Source: Halomonas alkalisoli
Lineage (GTDB): Bacteria; Pseudomonadota; Gammaproteobacteria; Pseudomonadales; Halomonadaceae
Length of the DNA: 64,000 nucleotides
Reading direction: 5' to 3'
Assembly (NCBI RefSeq): GCF_021412585.1
Contig: NZ_JAKCMI010000032.1
Coordinates: 40,936-104,935, forward strand
Shown: positions 26,336 to 35,104 of the stretch, one piece after another
How positions within the stretch are numbered: position 1 is the first letter of the stretch
How the letters are laid out: each line of letters starts with the position of its first letter
Position numbers and translations under genes: made by a program
Notes under the pieces: generated by a model
Databases searched by the model: none
What the model saw: only the letters and a program-made list of their open reading frames with translations
Told to the model about the DNA's origin: nothing

Positions 26336-27074
26336 AGAGGGTATGCCCATTCACGAAGGAGGACGCATCGGACGCCAGGAACACACAGGCGCCCACCAGT
26401 TCTTCGACCTTGCCCCACCGCCCTGCCGGCGTACGCTTCTCGAGCCAGGCGGTGAACTCCGGGTCGGCCACGAGCGCCGCGTTGAGTGGGGTTTCGAAAT
26501 AGCCGGGTGCCAGGGCATTGCAGTTCAGGCCGTGCCTGGCCCAATCGGTCGCCATGCCCCGGGTGAGATTGCCCACCGCCCCCTTGGTGGCGGTATAGGG
26601 CGCAATCCCCGGCCGGGCCAGCTGCGTCTGGGCCGACGCGATATTGATGATCTTGCCCTTCCCCCGCGCGATCATGTGCACGGCGCACGCCTGGCCGACG
26701 TTGAACACGCTGCTGACGTTGGTCCGCATCAGTCTCTCGAACGCTTCCGCGGGAAACTCCTCGAGCGGGGCTCGATGCTGCATCCCGGCATTGTTGACGA
26801 GGATATCGATGGCACCCACCTGCTCCTCGAACTCCTGAACCGCCACCTTCACCGCCGCATGGTCGGTGACATCGAATACCAGCTGGTGAACCTTGCCGAC
26901 CTCCCCGAGGGACTCTGCGGCCTTGGTCAGCTTGGTGGCATCACGACCGTTCAGGACCACCTCGGCGCCGGCCTCGAGCAAGCCGTGTGCCAGGGCGAAC
27001 CCGATGCCCTGCGAGGAGCCGGTAACCAGCGCCCGGCGTCCGGCGAGGCTGAAGCGTGCTGCATGATTCGACAT
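26304..27074 (-). CDS. idnO: 5-keto-D-gluconate 5-reductase-like SDR (IdnO-like)
   Basis: SDR of 256 residues beginning MSNHAARFSLAGRRALVTGS, with AAGGGG upstream. The motifs GSSQGIG, NNAGMQHRAPLEEF, and a YTATKG active site match the IdnO/gluconate 5-dehydrogenase group, and the C-terminus TLYVDGGITISL is typical. It would reduce 5-ketogluconate to D-gluconate, the step between IdnD and gluconokinase, both encoded nearby. A predicted operator lies about 50 nt upstream. Exact substrate is inferred from family and context. Confidence 0.85.
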   Translation of the reverse strand: MSNHAARFSLAGRRALVTGSSQGIGFALAHGLLEAGAEVVLNGRDATKLTKAAESLGEVGKVHQLVFDVTDHAAVKVAVQEFEEQVGAIDILVNNAGMQHRAPLEEFPAEAFERLMRTNVSSVFNVGQACAVHMIARGKGKIINIASAQTQLARPGIAPYTATKGAVGNLTRGMATDWARHGLNCNALAPGYFETPLNAALVADPEFTAWLEKRTPAGRWGKVEELVGACVFLASDASSFVNGHTLYVDGGITISL

Positions 27075-27122
27075 GGCTAACCCCTTTGTTTTTGTCTCGA
27101 CATTCAATTCCGACAACTGCTA

Positions 27123-27136
27123 TGGTATCGATAACA
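27123..27136. promoter_or_regulatory. Predicted LacI-family operator 4
   Basis: TGGTATCGATAACA, one mismatch from TGTTATCGATAACA, in the 87-bp divergent region between idnO and the hydroxyacid dehydrogenase gene. It could control both directions. Confidence 0.74.
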
Positions 27137-27161
27137 TTCCGGCATGTAAACGAGGATCGAG

Positions 27162-28109
27162 ATGAACAAGCCAGAAATCCTGCAGGTGGGTGAGCTACCG
27201 GATTGGGATCAGGGCCCACTGGATACCGCCTTCACCGTTCACCGCTATTTCGAGGCGAAAGACAAGCCCCGGTTTCTCCAGGAAGTCGGCGGCAATGTTC
27301 GCGGCATTGCCACCCGCGGTGACCTGGGGGCGAATCGCGCCATGATCGAGGCGTGCCCAAGGCTGGAGGTCATCTCGGTATACGGCGTCGGCTACGACGG
27401 CGTGGACCTCGAGCTCTGCAAGGAGCGGGGCATTCGGGTCACCAATACGCCCGACGTACTGACCAACGACGTCGCAGACCTTGGCATTGCCATGATGCTC
27501 TGCCACTCCCGTGGCATGATCGGGGCAGAGACCTGGGTGCGTGACGGCAGCTGGAAAGCCCAGGGCATGTACCCCCTCCAGAGGCGGGTCTGGGGCAAGA
27601 GAGTCGGTGTGCTGGGGCTGGGGCGCATCGGCTACGAGGTCGCGCTCCGTCTCGCAGGCTTCGGCATGAGCATCAGCTATTGCGATGTCGCCAGCAAACC
27701 CTATGCCGCTGACTGGGCATTCGTGTCGGATCCCGTCGCCCTGGCGAAGCAATCGGACTTCCTGTTCGTCACCCTGCTGGCGTCGGCGGAGACGCGCCAT
27801 ATCGTTAATCGGGAAGTGATCGAGGCGATGGGACCGGAGGGCATGATCATCAACGTATCGCGTGCCGCCAACATCGATGAAGAGGCGTTGCTGGACGCCC
27901 TGGAAAGCGGCGCGCTCGGCGCGGCCGCCCTGGATGTCTTCGAAGGTGAGCCTGAGCTCAACCCGAGATTTCTCGAGCTCGGCAACGTCCTGCTGCAACC
28001 CCATCAAGCCTCGGGAACCGTGGAGACACGCCAGGACATGGGCAAGCTCATGCGCGACAACCTGACGGCCCACTTTTCCGGCGCGCCGTTACTTACCCCG
28101 GTCCTGTGA
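27162..28109 (+). CDS. D-isomer-specific 2-hydroxyacid dehydrogenase (GhrB/2-ketogluconate reductase-like)
   Basis: NAD(P)-dependent enzyme of 315 residues. It has the cofactor motif GLGRIGYEVALRL, the conserved Arg in NVSRAANIDEEALL, and the Glu-His catalytic pair (VFEGEPELN and LQPHQASGT). The family includes GhrB and 2-ketogluconate reductase, and the neighbouring idnD/idnO/gntK genes make a 2-keto or 2,5-diketo sugar acid a reasonable substrate. It is the first gene of a two-gene unit with idnD, 13 bp apart. Confidence 0.87.
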   Translation: MNKPEILQVGELPDWDQGPLDTAFTVHRYFEAKDKPRFLQEVGGNVRGIATRGDLGANRAMIEACPRLEVISVYGVGYDGVDLELCKERGIRVTNTPDVLTNDVADLGIAMMLCHSRGMIGAETWVRDGSWKAQGMYPLQRRVWGKRVGVLGLGRIGYEVALRLAGFGMSISYCDVASKPYAADWAFVSDPVALAKQSDFLFVTLLASAETRHIVNREVIEAMGPEGMIINVSRAANIDEEALLDALESGALGAAALDVFEGEPELNPRFLELGNVLLQPHQASGTVETRQDMGKLMRDNLTAHFSGAPLLTPVL

Positions 28110-28122
28110 ACGGAGCCCATCC

Positions 28123-29154
28123 ATGAAAGCCATCGTCATTCATGCCCCCAAGGATCTCCGTGTAGAGGAGCGAGCCGTTGCCGAGCCGGGGCCCGGCGAA
28201 GTCCAGATCAAGCTGGCCAGCGGCGGTATCTGCGGCAGTGACCTGCACTACTACCAGCACGGTGGCTTCAGCACCGTGCGCCTCAAGGAACCCATGATCC
28301 TGGGGCATGAAGTCTCGGGATACATCACGCAGCTGGGCGCCGGCGTAGAGGGGCTCCGCGAAGGACAGCTGGTGGCCGTCTCCCCGTCACGCCCCTGTGG
28401 TACCTGCCAATATTGCCAGGAAGGGCTTCACAACCAGTGCCTGAACATGCGGTTCTACGGAAGCGCCATGCCCTTCCCGCACATTCAGGGCGCCTTCAGT
28501 GAAGTGCTCGTCGCCGATGCCCGCCAATGCGTGCCGGCCGATGGGTTGACCACCGGGGAGGCCGCCATGGCCGAACCCCTGGCGGTGACCCTGCATGCCA
28601 CCCGCCGTCTCGGCAGCCTGCTCGGCAAGCGGGTGCTGGTCACCGGCTGTGGCCCGATCGGCATTCTCTCCATCCTGTCCGCCCGGCGAGCGGGTGCCGC
28701 CGAGATCGTCGCCACCGACCTGTCCGACTTCACGCTGAACGTGGCACGACAAATGGGGGCCGACCGCATCATCAACATGGCCGACACACCCGACGCGCTG
28801 ACTGGCTACTTCGCCGACAAGGGCTATTTCGATGTGCTCTACGAGTGCTCGGGTGCCGAACCGGCCGTCAAGGCCGGCATACAGGCCTTGCGACCACGCG
28901 GCCTGATCGCTCAGGTGGGGCTGGGAGGCGACATGAGCCTGCCGATGATGGCGCTGACGGCCAAGGAGCTGGAGTTGCGCGGCTCCTTCCGTTTCCACGA
29001 GGAGTTCGCGACCGGCGTTGAACTGATGCAGAAGGGCCTGATCGACGTGAAGCCGCTGATTTCCCAGAGCCTGCCGGTCGATCAAGCGGTGCAGGCTTTC
29101 GAGCTGGCGGGCGATCGCCAGCAGACCATCAAGATGCAGCTCTCCTTCAACTGA
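28123..29154 (+). CDS. idnD: L-idonate 5-dehydrogenase-like zinc alcohol dehydrogenase
   Basis: Medium-chain zinc dehydrogenase of 343 residues that would oxidise L-idonate to 5-ketogluconate. Catalytic zinc ligands appear in GGICGSDLHYYQHGG and ILGHEVSG. The structural zinc cysteines lie in CGTCQYCQEGLHNQC, and the cofactor motif is VTGCGPIGILS. The HYYQHGG context after CGSD is characteristic of IdnD. It completes an idonate-to-6-phosphogluconate route with idnO and gluconokinase. Confidence 0.88.
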   Translation: MKAIVIHAPKDLRVEERAVAEPGPGEVQIKLASGGICGSDLHYYQHGGFSTVRLKEPMILGHEVSGYITQLGAGVEGLREGQLVAVSPSRPCGTCQYCQEGLHNQCLNMRFYGSAMPFPHIQGAFSEVLVADARQCVPADGLTTGEAAMAEPLAVTLHATRRLGSLLGKRVLVTGCGPIGILSILSARRAGAAEIVATDLSDFTLNVARQMGADRIINMADTPDALTGYFADKGYFDVLYECSGAEPAVKAGIQALRPRGLIAQVGLGGDMSLPMMALTAKELELRGSFRFHEEFATGVELMQKGLIDVKPLISQSLPVDQAVQAFELAGDRQQTIKMQLSFN

Positions 29155-29175
29155 GCTGTCGACCTACCCGGAACA

Positions 29176-29505
29176 TCAGCGTTTAGTGCGGGCGCGCTCG
29201 GCACGCGCCGCCTTGGGGTCGATCGTGAGCGGGCGGTAGACCTCGACCCGATCCCCTTCCCGCAGAAGCTGCGTGTCGGGATCGCGTACCGGCTTGCCGA
29301 AGATGCCCAGGTCGGCCCGCTCGAAGGTTTCGGGCGCCACCTCCGGGAAATGCTTGGCCAGCTCGGCCTGGGCCACGGCCTGACGCACCGTGGTCCCCTC
29401 CGCCACCGTCAGGGCGACGATGCGCTGCCTATCGGGCAGCGCAAAGGCCACTTCGACGTGGAGCCCCCCTTCGAGACGCCCATCACTAGCGGCCATAGAC
29501 GTCAT
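29176..29505 (-). CDS. rnfH: RnfH/RatB family ubiquitin-like protein
   Basis: Small beta-grasp protein (UPF0125) of about 109 residues, encoded next to ratA in most gammaproteobacteria. The pattern VEVAFALPDRQRIVALTV, GIFGKPVRDPDTQLLREGDRVEVYRPL and a basic tail ending ARAERARTKR fit the family. Its biochemical role is not established. The start is uncertain: ATG 29505 overlaps the end of ratA by 20 bp, and ATG 29496 is the alternative. Confidence 0.9.
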   Translation of the reverse strand: MTSMAASDGRLEGGLHVEVAFALPDRQRIVALTVAEGTTVRQAVAQAELAKHFPEVAPETFERADLGIFGKPVRDPDTQLLREGDRVEVYRPLTIDPKAARAERARTKR

Positions 29506-29920
29506 CGGCCCGACGCGTGAAGGAGTCCACCAGCTGCCCGGCCACCTGCTGGAACAGCTTGCCGAACGCCATGCCGAGCAGGCGGTTGGCGAATTCGAAC
29601 TCCATCTCCAGGCAGACCTTGCAGGTGTCCTCACCCATGGGAATGAACAACCAGCGGCCGCGCAGGCGCTTGAAGGGGCCGCTCACCAGCGACATCTCGA
29701 TGCGCTCCGGCTCGATCAGGTCGTTGCGGGTCATGATGCTCTGCTCGATGCCGGCCCGCCCCAGGGTCATCTCGCCGATCAGGTGCGACTCGTCTCGCTC
29801 GACCAGCCGTGCCCGCCGGCACCCGGGCAGAAACTCCGGGTAACGCTCGAAATCGTTGACCAGGTCGAACATGTCCTGAGGGGTGTGCCGCACCAGGGCG
29901 GAACGATTGACCGATGGCAT
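29486..29920 (-). CDS. ratA: START-domain toxin-like protein RatA
   Basis: Coenzyme Q-binding/START-like (Coq10 family) protein of 144 residues. In E. coli RatA was described as binding 50S subunits and blocking 70S formation, although a quinone-related role has also been proposed. ATG 29920 (MPSVNRSALVRHTP) matches the family N-terminus. Conserved patterns are MFDLVNDFERYPEFLPGC, GPFKRLRGRWLF and the C-terminal DSFTRRADDVYG. It overlaps rnfH and is divergent from smpB, the standard arrangement. Confidence 0.95.
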   Translation of the reverse strand: MPSVNRSALVRHTPQDMFDLVNDFERYPEFLPGCRRARLVERDESHLIGEMTLGRAGIEQSIMTRNDLIEPERIEMSLVSGPFKRLRGRWLFIPMGEDTCKVCLEMEFEFANRLLGMAFGKLFQQVAGQLVDSFTRRADDVYGR

Positions 29921-30048
29921 GGAGCTCTCCGCTGACTTCACAGTGCCCAAGGCGTATCATGAGCGGTTATTTCACGCCTTGAATGGTATCACGCTTCCCC
30001 CCATATCGAAGGGGAGGTCGCCAAAGGCCGAACACGATACGAGGTACC

Positions 30049-30540
30049 ATGGCCAACAAGAAAGCCGCGGGCAAGGGCCCAGGCAGCAGCACCATCGCCC
30101 AGAACAAGAAGGCGCGTTTCGAGTATCACATCGACGAGACCTTCGAGGCCGGCCTGGTGCTGGCCGGCTGGGAAGTGAAGAGCCTGCGCGCCGGCAAGGC
30201 ACAGCTGACGGACACCTACATCCTGATCAAGGATGCCGAAGCGTGGCTGCTGGGCTGTCACATCATGCCGCTCAACACCACCAGCACCCATGTGCTTGCC
30301 GACCCCACGCGCACCCGCAAGTTGCTGCTGCACCGCAAGGAGATCGCCAAGATCTTCTCGCGCTCCCAGGAGAAGGGGCACACCTGTGTGCCGCTGAAGC
30401 TCTACTGGAAGGGTAACAAGGTGAAGTGCGAGCTGGCCCTGGTGACCGGCAAGAAGCTCCACGACAAGCGCGCCACCGAGAAGGATCGGGACTGGCAGCG
30501 CCAGAAGGGCCGCATCATGCGGGAACAGACCAAGGCCTGA
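30049..30540 (+). CDS. smpB: SsrA-binding protein SmpB
   Basis: Binds the tRNA-like domain of tmRNA and delivers it to stalled ribosomes. The 163-residue product begins [20 protein letters not shown]. It has the family blocks [19 protein letters not shown] and [11 protein letters not shown], plus the C-terminal basic tail [20 protein letters not shown] that enters the decoding centre. It lies 87 bp upstream of ssrA on the same strand, so protein and RNA partner are side by side. Confidence 0.98.
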   Translation: MANKKAAGKGPGSSTIAQNKKARFEYHIDETFEAGLVLAGWEVKSLRAGKAQLTDTYILIKDAEAWLLGCHIMPLNTTSTHVLADPTRTRKLLLHRKEIAKIFSRSQEKGHTCVPLKLYWKGNKVKCELALVTGKKLHDKRATEKDRDWQRQKGRIMREQTKA

Positions 30541-30627
30541 CGGGTTCGCAGGCTGCGTGAACCGATTGAACCCAGCCAGCAAACAGGTGTCACACTACTG
30601 CCCATGCTGATATGATGGGCCTGCTAC

Positions 30628-31007
30628 GGGGGCGACATGGCTTCGACGCTGGTGACAACCTCCTAGGTGCATGCCGAGAGCGTGATGTATCTCGTAAATC
30701 CAACATCACGACTAAATAGTCGCAAACGACGACAACTACGCTCAGGGCGCGCTGGCAGCTTAATAGCTGTTAGCTTCTAGCCCGGCCCCGAAGCGATGTG
30801 CCCATTCATTGCGGACGGGATATGAGCTAAAAATGATGGGATCGCGGTTGACGGCGTCCTCACGTCAATCGCTAAACCTTTGAGGAATCGCGTTGCTGGA
30901 TCCTGCCCGTTGGAGCCAGCCGCGTTAAATCAAAAAACGGACCTAAGCATGTAGAGCCGAAGAGCGAGTGCCGGCGGACGCGGGTTCGATCCCCGCCGCC
31001 TCCACCA
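30628..31007 (+). ncRNA. ssrA: Transfer-messenger RNA (tmRNA, SsrA)
   Basis: Rescues stalled ribosomes. The 5' end GGGGGCGACATGGCTTCGACG and the 3' end with the T-arm GGTTCGATCCCCGCC and CCACCA form the tRNA-like domain (about 380 nt in all). The tag frame resumes at GCA 30722 after the typical AATAGTCGCAAACGAC context and encodes ANDDNYAQGALAA, with tandem stops TAA TAG at 30761. The last 11 nt are also the left copy of an attachment repeat used by the island that follows. Confidence 0.97.
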
Positions 31008-31009
31008 AT
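30997..31009 (+). repeat. attL-type copy of the ssrA 3' end
   Basis: CGCCTCCACCAAT, comprising the last 11 nt of ssrA plus two bases. It is identical to 39283-39295; flanking bases differ (C/A before, A/T after), which fixes the repeat at 13 bp. Confidence 0.8.
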
Positions 31010-31054
31010 ACAAGGTTTCAGGACTTCCCAGGAAACACCAGAAACCGCATGAAC

Positions 31055-31077
31055 AGGGGCCTTCGGGCCCCTTTCTT
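31055..31077 (+). terminator. Terminator behind ssrA, inside the island
   Basis: GGGGCC-TTCG-GGCCCC stem with flanking A-T pair, followed by TTCTTG. It lies just inside the island and now terminates ssrA; a different terminator beyond the right repeat (39311) is probably the original. Confidence 0.85.
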
Positions 31078-31833
31078 GTGTCTGGACATTTCACTGCCCC
31101 CCGATATACCCCATCTAAGGGGGAATAGCGTCGAGCCTATACACTGATGCCCCCAAAATCGTTAGACCCCGAGTCAGCCATGGCCTGGCTGACAGATCGC
31201 CTGCCCCTGGGGCATCCGGCACGAATAGCAGGCCGCCTGGCTGCGTCGTTTATCTCCCGAGTCCCTGACCCAGCTAGCAGAGGACGAGCGCATGGCCACA
31301 TGGCGCCTGGCAGTGGCAACGATCTGGAGGAGCCCCTAGAGAGCTCGGAGAGAGCGGCTTGTTCGCAGTGGACGGCTGAATCCGCACCTGAAGACAAATC
31401 GTACAAACCGGACAGTGGAAAGCGGTAAGGTTATGACGCCACCCAGCCTGAAGACCTGCAGGGGGCTAATGCAGGATCTCAAGAAAAGAACGAAATGGCC
31501 TAGCTGGCGTAGTTGTATAGGTTTGCCCGGGCCATGAACCGGCCGATGCGGTAACCGCCTGAGAAAAGTGAGAACGATTGCCCATCTGACTGACAAGCAG
31601 CCCACCTCCGCCGGTGCCGTTTCCCTCCGACGCCCTCGGGTCGGCGATATCTGGTTCAGATACAGAATCCAGCCAGCCCTGCTCTTCACTCCGCTGTGTA
31701 TGATGACCGTCATACGTCATCATCAGACAGTGTGCTACCGTCTCTGAAGTCCCGGCACCACCTAGAGTTACCACCAAGTAATATGGAAGGACGCCGCACG
31801 GTCGCTTACAAGAAGATCAGGGAGGTAGCTACT
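31078..31833. other. Left arm of the island, no convincing gene
   Basis: About 750 bp between the ssrA terminator and cas3. Short open frames exist on both strands, but none has a recognisable domain or a good ribosome-binding site. The stretch contains the putative operator at 31700-31723 and presumably the cas promoter. It could hold the decayed remains of an integration gene, which cannot be shown by eye. Confidence 0.5.
31700..31723. promoter_or_regulatory. Inverted repeat upstream of cas3
   Basis: ATGATGAC and GTCATCAT form an 8-bp inverted repeat with an 8-nt centre, and the centre itself carries ATGAC-C-GTCAT. It lies about 110 nt before the cas3 start, where an operator would be expected. 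No regulator is encoded on the island. Confidence 0.4.
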
Positions 31834-34416
31834 TTGACGCAGCCGGAATACTTCTCCCCCGTCACGGAAATCCCATACTTTGAGGCTGTTACTGGTTTTT
31901 CGCCGTATCCGTGGCAGCAGCGCTGCTATGCCGAACTGCTAGCTAATCGTCCACCTTCCACATTGAGCTTGCCGACTGCCAGCGGCAAGACCTCAGTCAT
32001 CCTGCTCTATCTCCTGGCCCTCGCCCAAGGCGCCCCGCTGCCACGCCGACTAGCCTACGTGGTTGATCGACGGAGCATTGTGGATCAGACGACCACGGAG
32101 ATCGAGCGCTGGATCGAGGCAATCTCTCGCATCCCCGAGCTGACAGAGTGCTTTCGCTCCCTAGCTGCCTTTCCACTGGATGACGATGACTGGCCGATCC
32201 AAGTTGGAACCCTGAGAGGCGGGCTGGCGGACACCGGTGAGTGGCGACTTGACCCGGCGCAGCCGACGGTAATCGTCGGCACTGTCGACATGCTGGGCTC
32301 TCGGCTGTTGTTCTGCGGCTATGGGGATGGGCGTAACCGCCGCTCTCTTCATGCCGGTTTGCTCGGCATGGACACCACCCTTGTGCTCGATGAGTCACAC
32401 CTCAGCCCTGCATTCACCGCCACGCTGGGTGATGTTCGCCACCTCCATCAGCCCTACCTTGGCAAGGCCTTTCATACCCTGACCATGTCGGCCACTCCCC
32501 GTGAAGGGGAGCGGGTGACATTCGAGGAAGAAGACCTGGAACACCCGGCCTTGGGGCGGCGCCTGCAGGCGGTCAAGCGGCTGACAGAACATGAGGTCGA
32601 TACGCCGCGAGATCGGCGAACGCAGATGGCAGAGATCATGGCTGACTTCCAACGCGGCGCGATCATCGCCTTCGTGGCCTCGGCGCAGGAGGCACAGCAG
32701 TTGCTCACCGAGCTGGTGAAGCAGCTGGGCAAGGAGCGGACGGCGGATGTCGCGCTGCTCACCGGCACCCTGAGGGGCCATGAGCGTCAGACGTTGATCG
32801 ACACCGAACTGTGGCGCCGCTTCGCCCGGCCAGAACCGGAGGATGAGAAACGCCAGTCAGTCATTCTGATCGCCACCGCCGCCGGGGAAGTCGGTGTCGA
32901 CCTGGATGCCGATCACCTAGTCATGGACCTTGCACCGCTGGACTCGGTGATCCAGCGCCTGGGTCGGGTGAACCGCTCGGGGCGATGCAAGAACTCTCAG
33001 GTACATCTGGTGCACTGTCCAAAGGACACCGAGCTCAAGACGAACAAGAAAGACGCTCGAAACCGCCTGGTGCAGGCTCGATACCACACGCTGGATCTAC
33101 TTCGGCGCAACCCAGTCCTGTCTCCGATGGCACTGCTCGCCATTCCCGAGGAGGAGGCGCAGCTGGCCGCCAGTCCTTCACCAAACTGTGTGCCGCTGGA
33201 AATGGGCCGGCTCACGCTGCTTGCAGCTACTGCAGCTGGCATCGAGCTCCCGCCGGTGGCGCCGTTTCTGCGCGGGGTGACCGACGACCCCGAGCCTCCC
33301 GAGACCCAGCTTCTCTGGCGCGATGATGTAGACCTGCTCTTGCGCAGTGGCCTTGCCGCGGCTCGGGATGCGCTGGCCATGCTGCCGCCTCGCCCACGGG
33401 AACTATTGAAGGTGCCTTCACAGGTCGCGGCGGCCGACCTGGCCAAGCTGGCCGAGGCTCAGGGGCCATTTCAGTGCCTTCGCCTCGCGGCTGACGGCGC
33501 CTTGGAGTCGTTGGAAGTCACCGCCGACAAGTCCCAGCTCGTCAGGCTGCTCAGACATGCCACGCTCGTTCTACCCTCGGTGATCGGTGGCCTCTCCGAA
33601 GCTGGCTTCCTGGACCCCAGGCGAGCCGGCAGAGCGGTTGTCGATCTAGCCGACGATGAAGACGGCCTGCGGTTCGAGTTGCGGGAGGGGGCGTCAACCG
33701 ATCTGCCGCCCTGGATAGACAAGGCGGTGCAATGGCGCCTGCCGCTTTACGATCCCGAAGACGAAGAGGCGGCACCAGCCTGGTGGGTTTATGCCAAGCG
33801 CCGTCCGGGCGAGCTGGCGCTCAATGTCGATTCCGATCTCAGCCGTCTCTCACGGCAGCTGGAGCCCCTGGGTGAACATAACCGGAGGGTCGGAAAGGCC
33901 GCTGCCCGCATTGGCCAGGCTCTCGGCCTGCCCAATTACGTGGTCGAGGCTCTGGAAACCGCCGGCACGCTTCACGACGAGGGCAAGGCAAGACGGGTCT
34001 GGCAGCGGGCGGCAGGCAACCGCCACCCCGAGCCGGTCGCCAAAACACCTCGCGGGCAGTTCCAGCCAGGTCTGCTGGGAGGCTATCGCCACGAATTCGG
34101 ATCGCTGGTCGAGGCGGAGCGCCGACTCTCTGCTGAGTCTGAGGATGAGCAGACGAGGCTTGGCCGAGAGCTGACCCTTCACCTCATCGCTGCGCACCAC
34201 GGCCATGCGCGCCCTGGATTTGGCCTCAGGCGGCAGTGGGACCCCGAACTGCCGCAGGCACAATCGGAAGCACTGGCGCGAGCGGTGGAGCGGCGCTACG
34301 CGATGCTCCAGCAGCACTTCGGCCCTTGGGGCCTGGCGTGGCTGGAGGCGTTGCTGAAGTGTGCCGACGCCCGTGTCTCCAGCGGCCTTGAAACGGAGGG
34401 TAGTGCGAATGGCTGA
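31834..34416 (+). CDS. cas3: Type I-G (I-U) CRISPR-associated helicase-nuclease Cas3, C-terminal HD
   Basis: Interference helicase-nuclease that unwinds and cuts DNA recruited by Cascade. From TTG 31834 the protein has 860 residues. Walker A is LPTASGKTS with Lys52, the DExH box is LVLDESH (Asp186, Glu187), and the helicase C domain contains ATAAGEVGVDLDADHLVMDL and QRLGRVNRSG. The HD nuclease is C-terminal (LHDEGK, His714-Asp715, and AAHHGHARPG), the domain order typical of the GSU0051-like Cas3 of type I-G systems. TTG is chosen because GGGAGGT lies 7 nt upstream; ATG 31783 is an in-frame alternative. Its stop overlaps csb3 by 8 bp. Confidence 0.93.
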   Translation: MTQPEYFSPVTEIPYFEAVTGFSPYPWQQRCYAELLANRPPSTLSLPTASGKTSVILLYLLALAQGAPLPRRLAYVVDRRSIVDQTTTEIERWIEAISRIPELTECFRSLAAFPLDDDDWPIQVGTLRGGLADTGEWRLDPAQPTVIVGTVDMLGSRLLFCGYGDGRNRRSLHAGLLGMDTTLVLDESHLSPAFTATLGDVRHLHQPYLGKAFHTLTMSATPREGERVTFEEEDLEHPALGRRLQAVKRLTEHEVDTPRDRRTQMAEIMADFQRGAIIAFVASAQEAQQLLTELVKQLGKERTADVALLTGTLRGHERQTLIDTELWRRFARPEPEDEKRQSVILIATAAGEVGVDLDADHLVMDLAPLDSVIQRLGRVNRSGRCKNSQVHLVHCPKDTELKTNKKDARNRLVQARYHTLDLLRRNPVLSPMALLAIPEEEAQLAASPSPNCVPLEMGRLTLLAATAAGIELPPVAPFLRGVTDDPEPPETQLLWRDDVDLLLRSGLAAARDALAMLPPRPRELLKVPSQVAAADLAKLAEAQGPFQCLRLAADGALESLEVTADKSQLVRLLRHATLVLPSVIGGLSEAGFLDPRRAGRAVVDLADDEDGLRFELREGASTDLPPWIDKAVQWRLPLYDPEDEEAAPAWWVYAKRRPGELALNVDSDLSRLSRQLEPLGEHNRRVGKAAARIGQALGLPNYVVEALETAGTLHDEGKARRVWQRAAGNRHPEPVAKTPRGQFQPGLLGGYRHEFGSLVEAERRLSAESEDEQTRLGRELTLHLIAAHHGHARPGFGLRRQWDPELPQAQSEALARAVERRYAMLQQHFGPWGLAWLEALLKCADARVSSGLETEGSANG

Positions 34417-35104
34417 GCGCTTCATGATCGACCCGGCCAACCCCGGCGAGGTGCTCGCCTGCGCTGGCCTTGCCTGGCTGGCCGATCGAGCCGAGCCGGG
34501 CGCACAGAGCGGTTTCATTGAGCATGGCGGGCGCTGGTATTTTGAGGTCCCGTTTGCACCCGAGCCTCTGATGGAGCTGACGGCCAATGACCCTCAAGCA
34601 CACGATGATCACCTGGCGGTGGGACCGCTGCGGCTGGACTGGTGGCAACGTGACTGGGGCCTCAATCCGGCCTTCAAGTTCTGGGCCGGCCAGCAAACCG
34701 CACAGTCAGTACTGACCAACCTGCTGCACGCAGCGAGGCCGGGCGCTCCAGCGGACTGGCTGAGCTTCATGGCACCGACGACCGGCCGGTTGGGGGTAGA
34801 CCCTCGCGGTAACTGGGACAGCCTCTCCCTGGGCTGGTCCATCAATGAGCACAACAAGATCAAGAATCTCTGTCGCCCCTACGTGGAGTGGCTGGCATTT
34901 CTCGGTCTTCAGGCATTTCCCGTCCAGGGTGATCGCACTAACGGCCTGCATTACCACCTCTGGCGGCCAGCCCCTCTGACGATTGCGGTGCTGGCCTTCG
35001 CGGGTGCTGGGCGTCATGCCATTGCCGGCTACACCGCTGGTGCCGGCAAGTCTGGCAGCAATACCTACCTCAAATCCGGCCAACCCTTCAGGAGTGAACC
35101 ATGA
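34409..35104 (+). CDS. csb3: Type I-G CRISPR protein Csb3 (Cas8-like, GSU0052 family)
   Basis: A 231-residue protein starting MAERFMIDPANPGEVLACAG at ATG 34409, with GGAGGG upstream. It has no catalytic motif visible by eye. The assignment rests on its position between cas3 and csb1, as in Geobacter-type GSU0051-GSU0054 loci, and on the family-like opening (PANPGEVLACAGLAWLAD). It probably acts as the small large-subunit (Cas8) analogue of the effector complex that recognises the PAM. It overlaps cas3 by 8 bp and csb1 by 4 bp. Confidence 0.75.
   Translation: MAERFMIDPANPGEVLACAGLAWLADRAEPGAQSGFIEHGGRWYFEVPFAPEPLMELTANDPQAHDDHLAVGPLRLDWWQRDWGLNPAFKFWAGQQTAQSVLTNLLHAARPGAPADWLSFMAPTTGRLGVDPRGNWDSLSLGWSINEHNKIKNLCRPYVEWLAFLGLQAFPVQGDRTNGLHYHLWRPAPLTIAVLAFAGAGRHAIAGYTAGAGKSGSNTYLKSGQPFRSEP

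Noticed and set aside
31147..31428. A 93-codon plus-strand frame and a 103-codon minus-strand frame (31466-31777) in the island's left arm
   Set aside because: No ribosome-binding site or recognisable domain; too weak to call as genes or integrase remnants.
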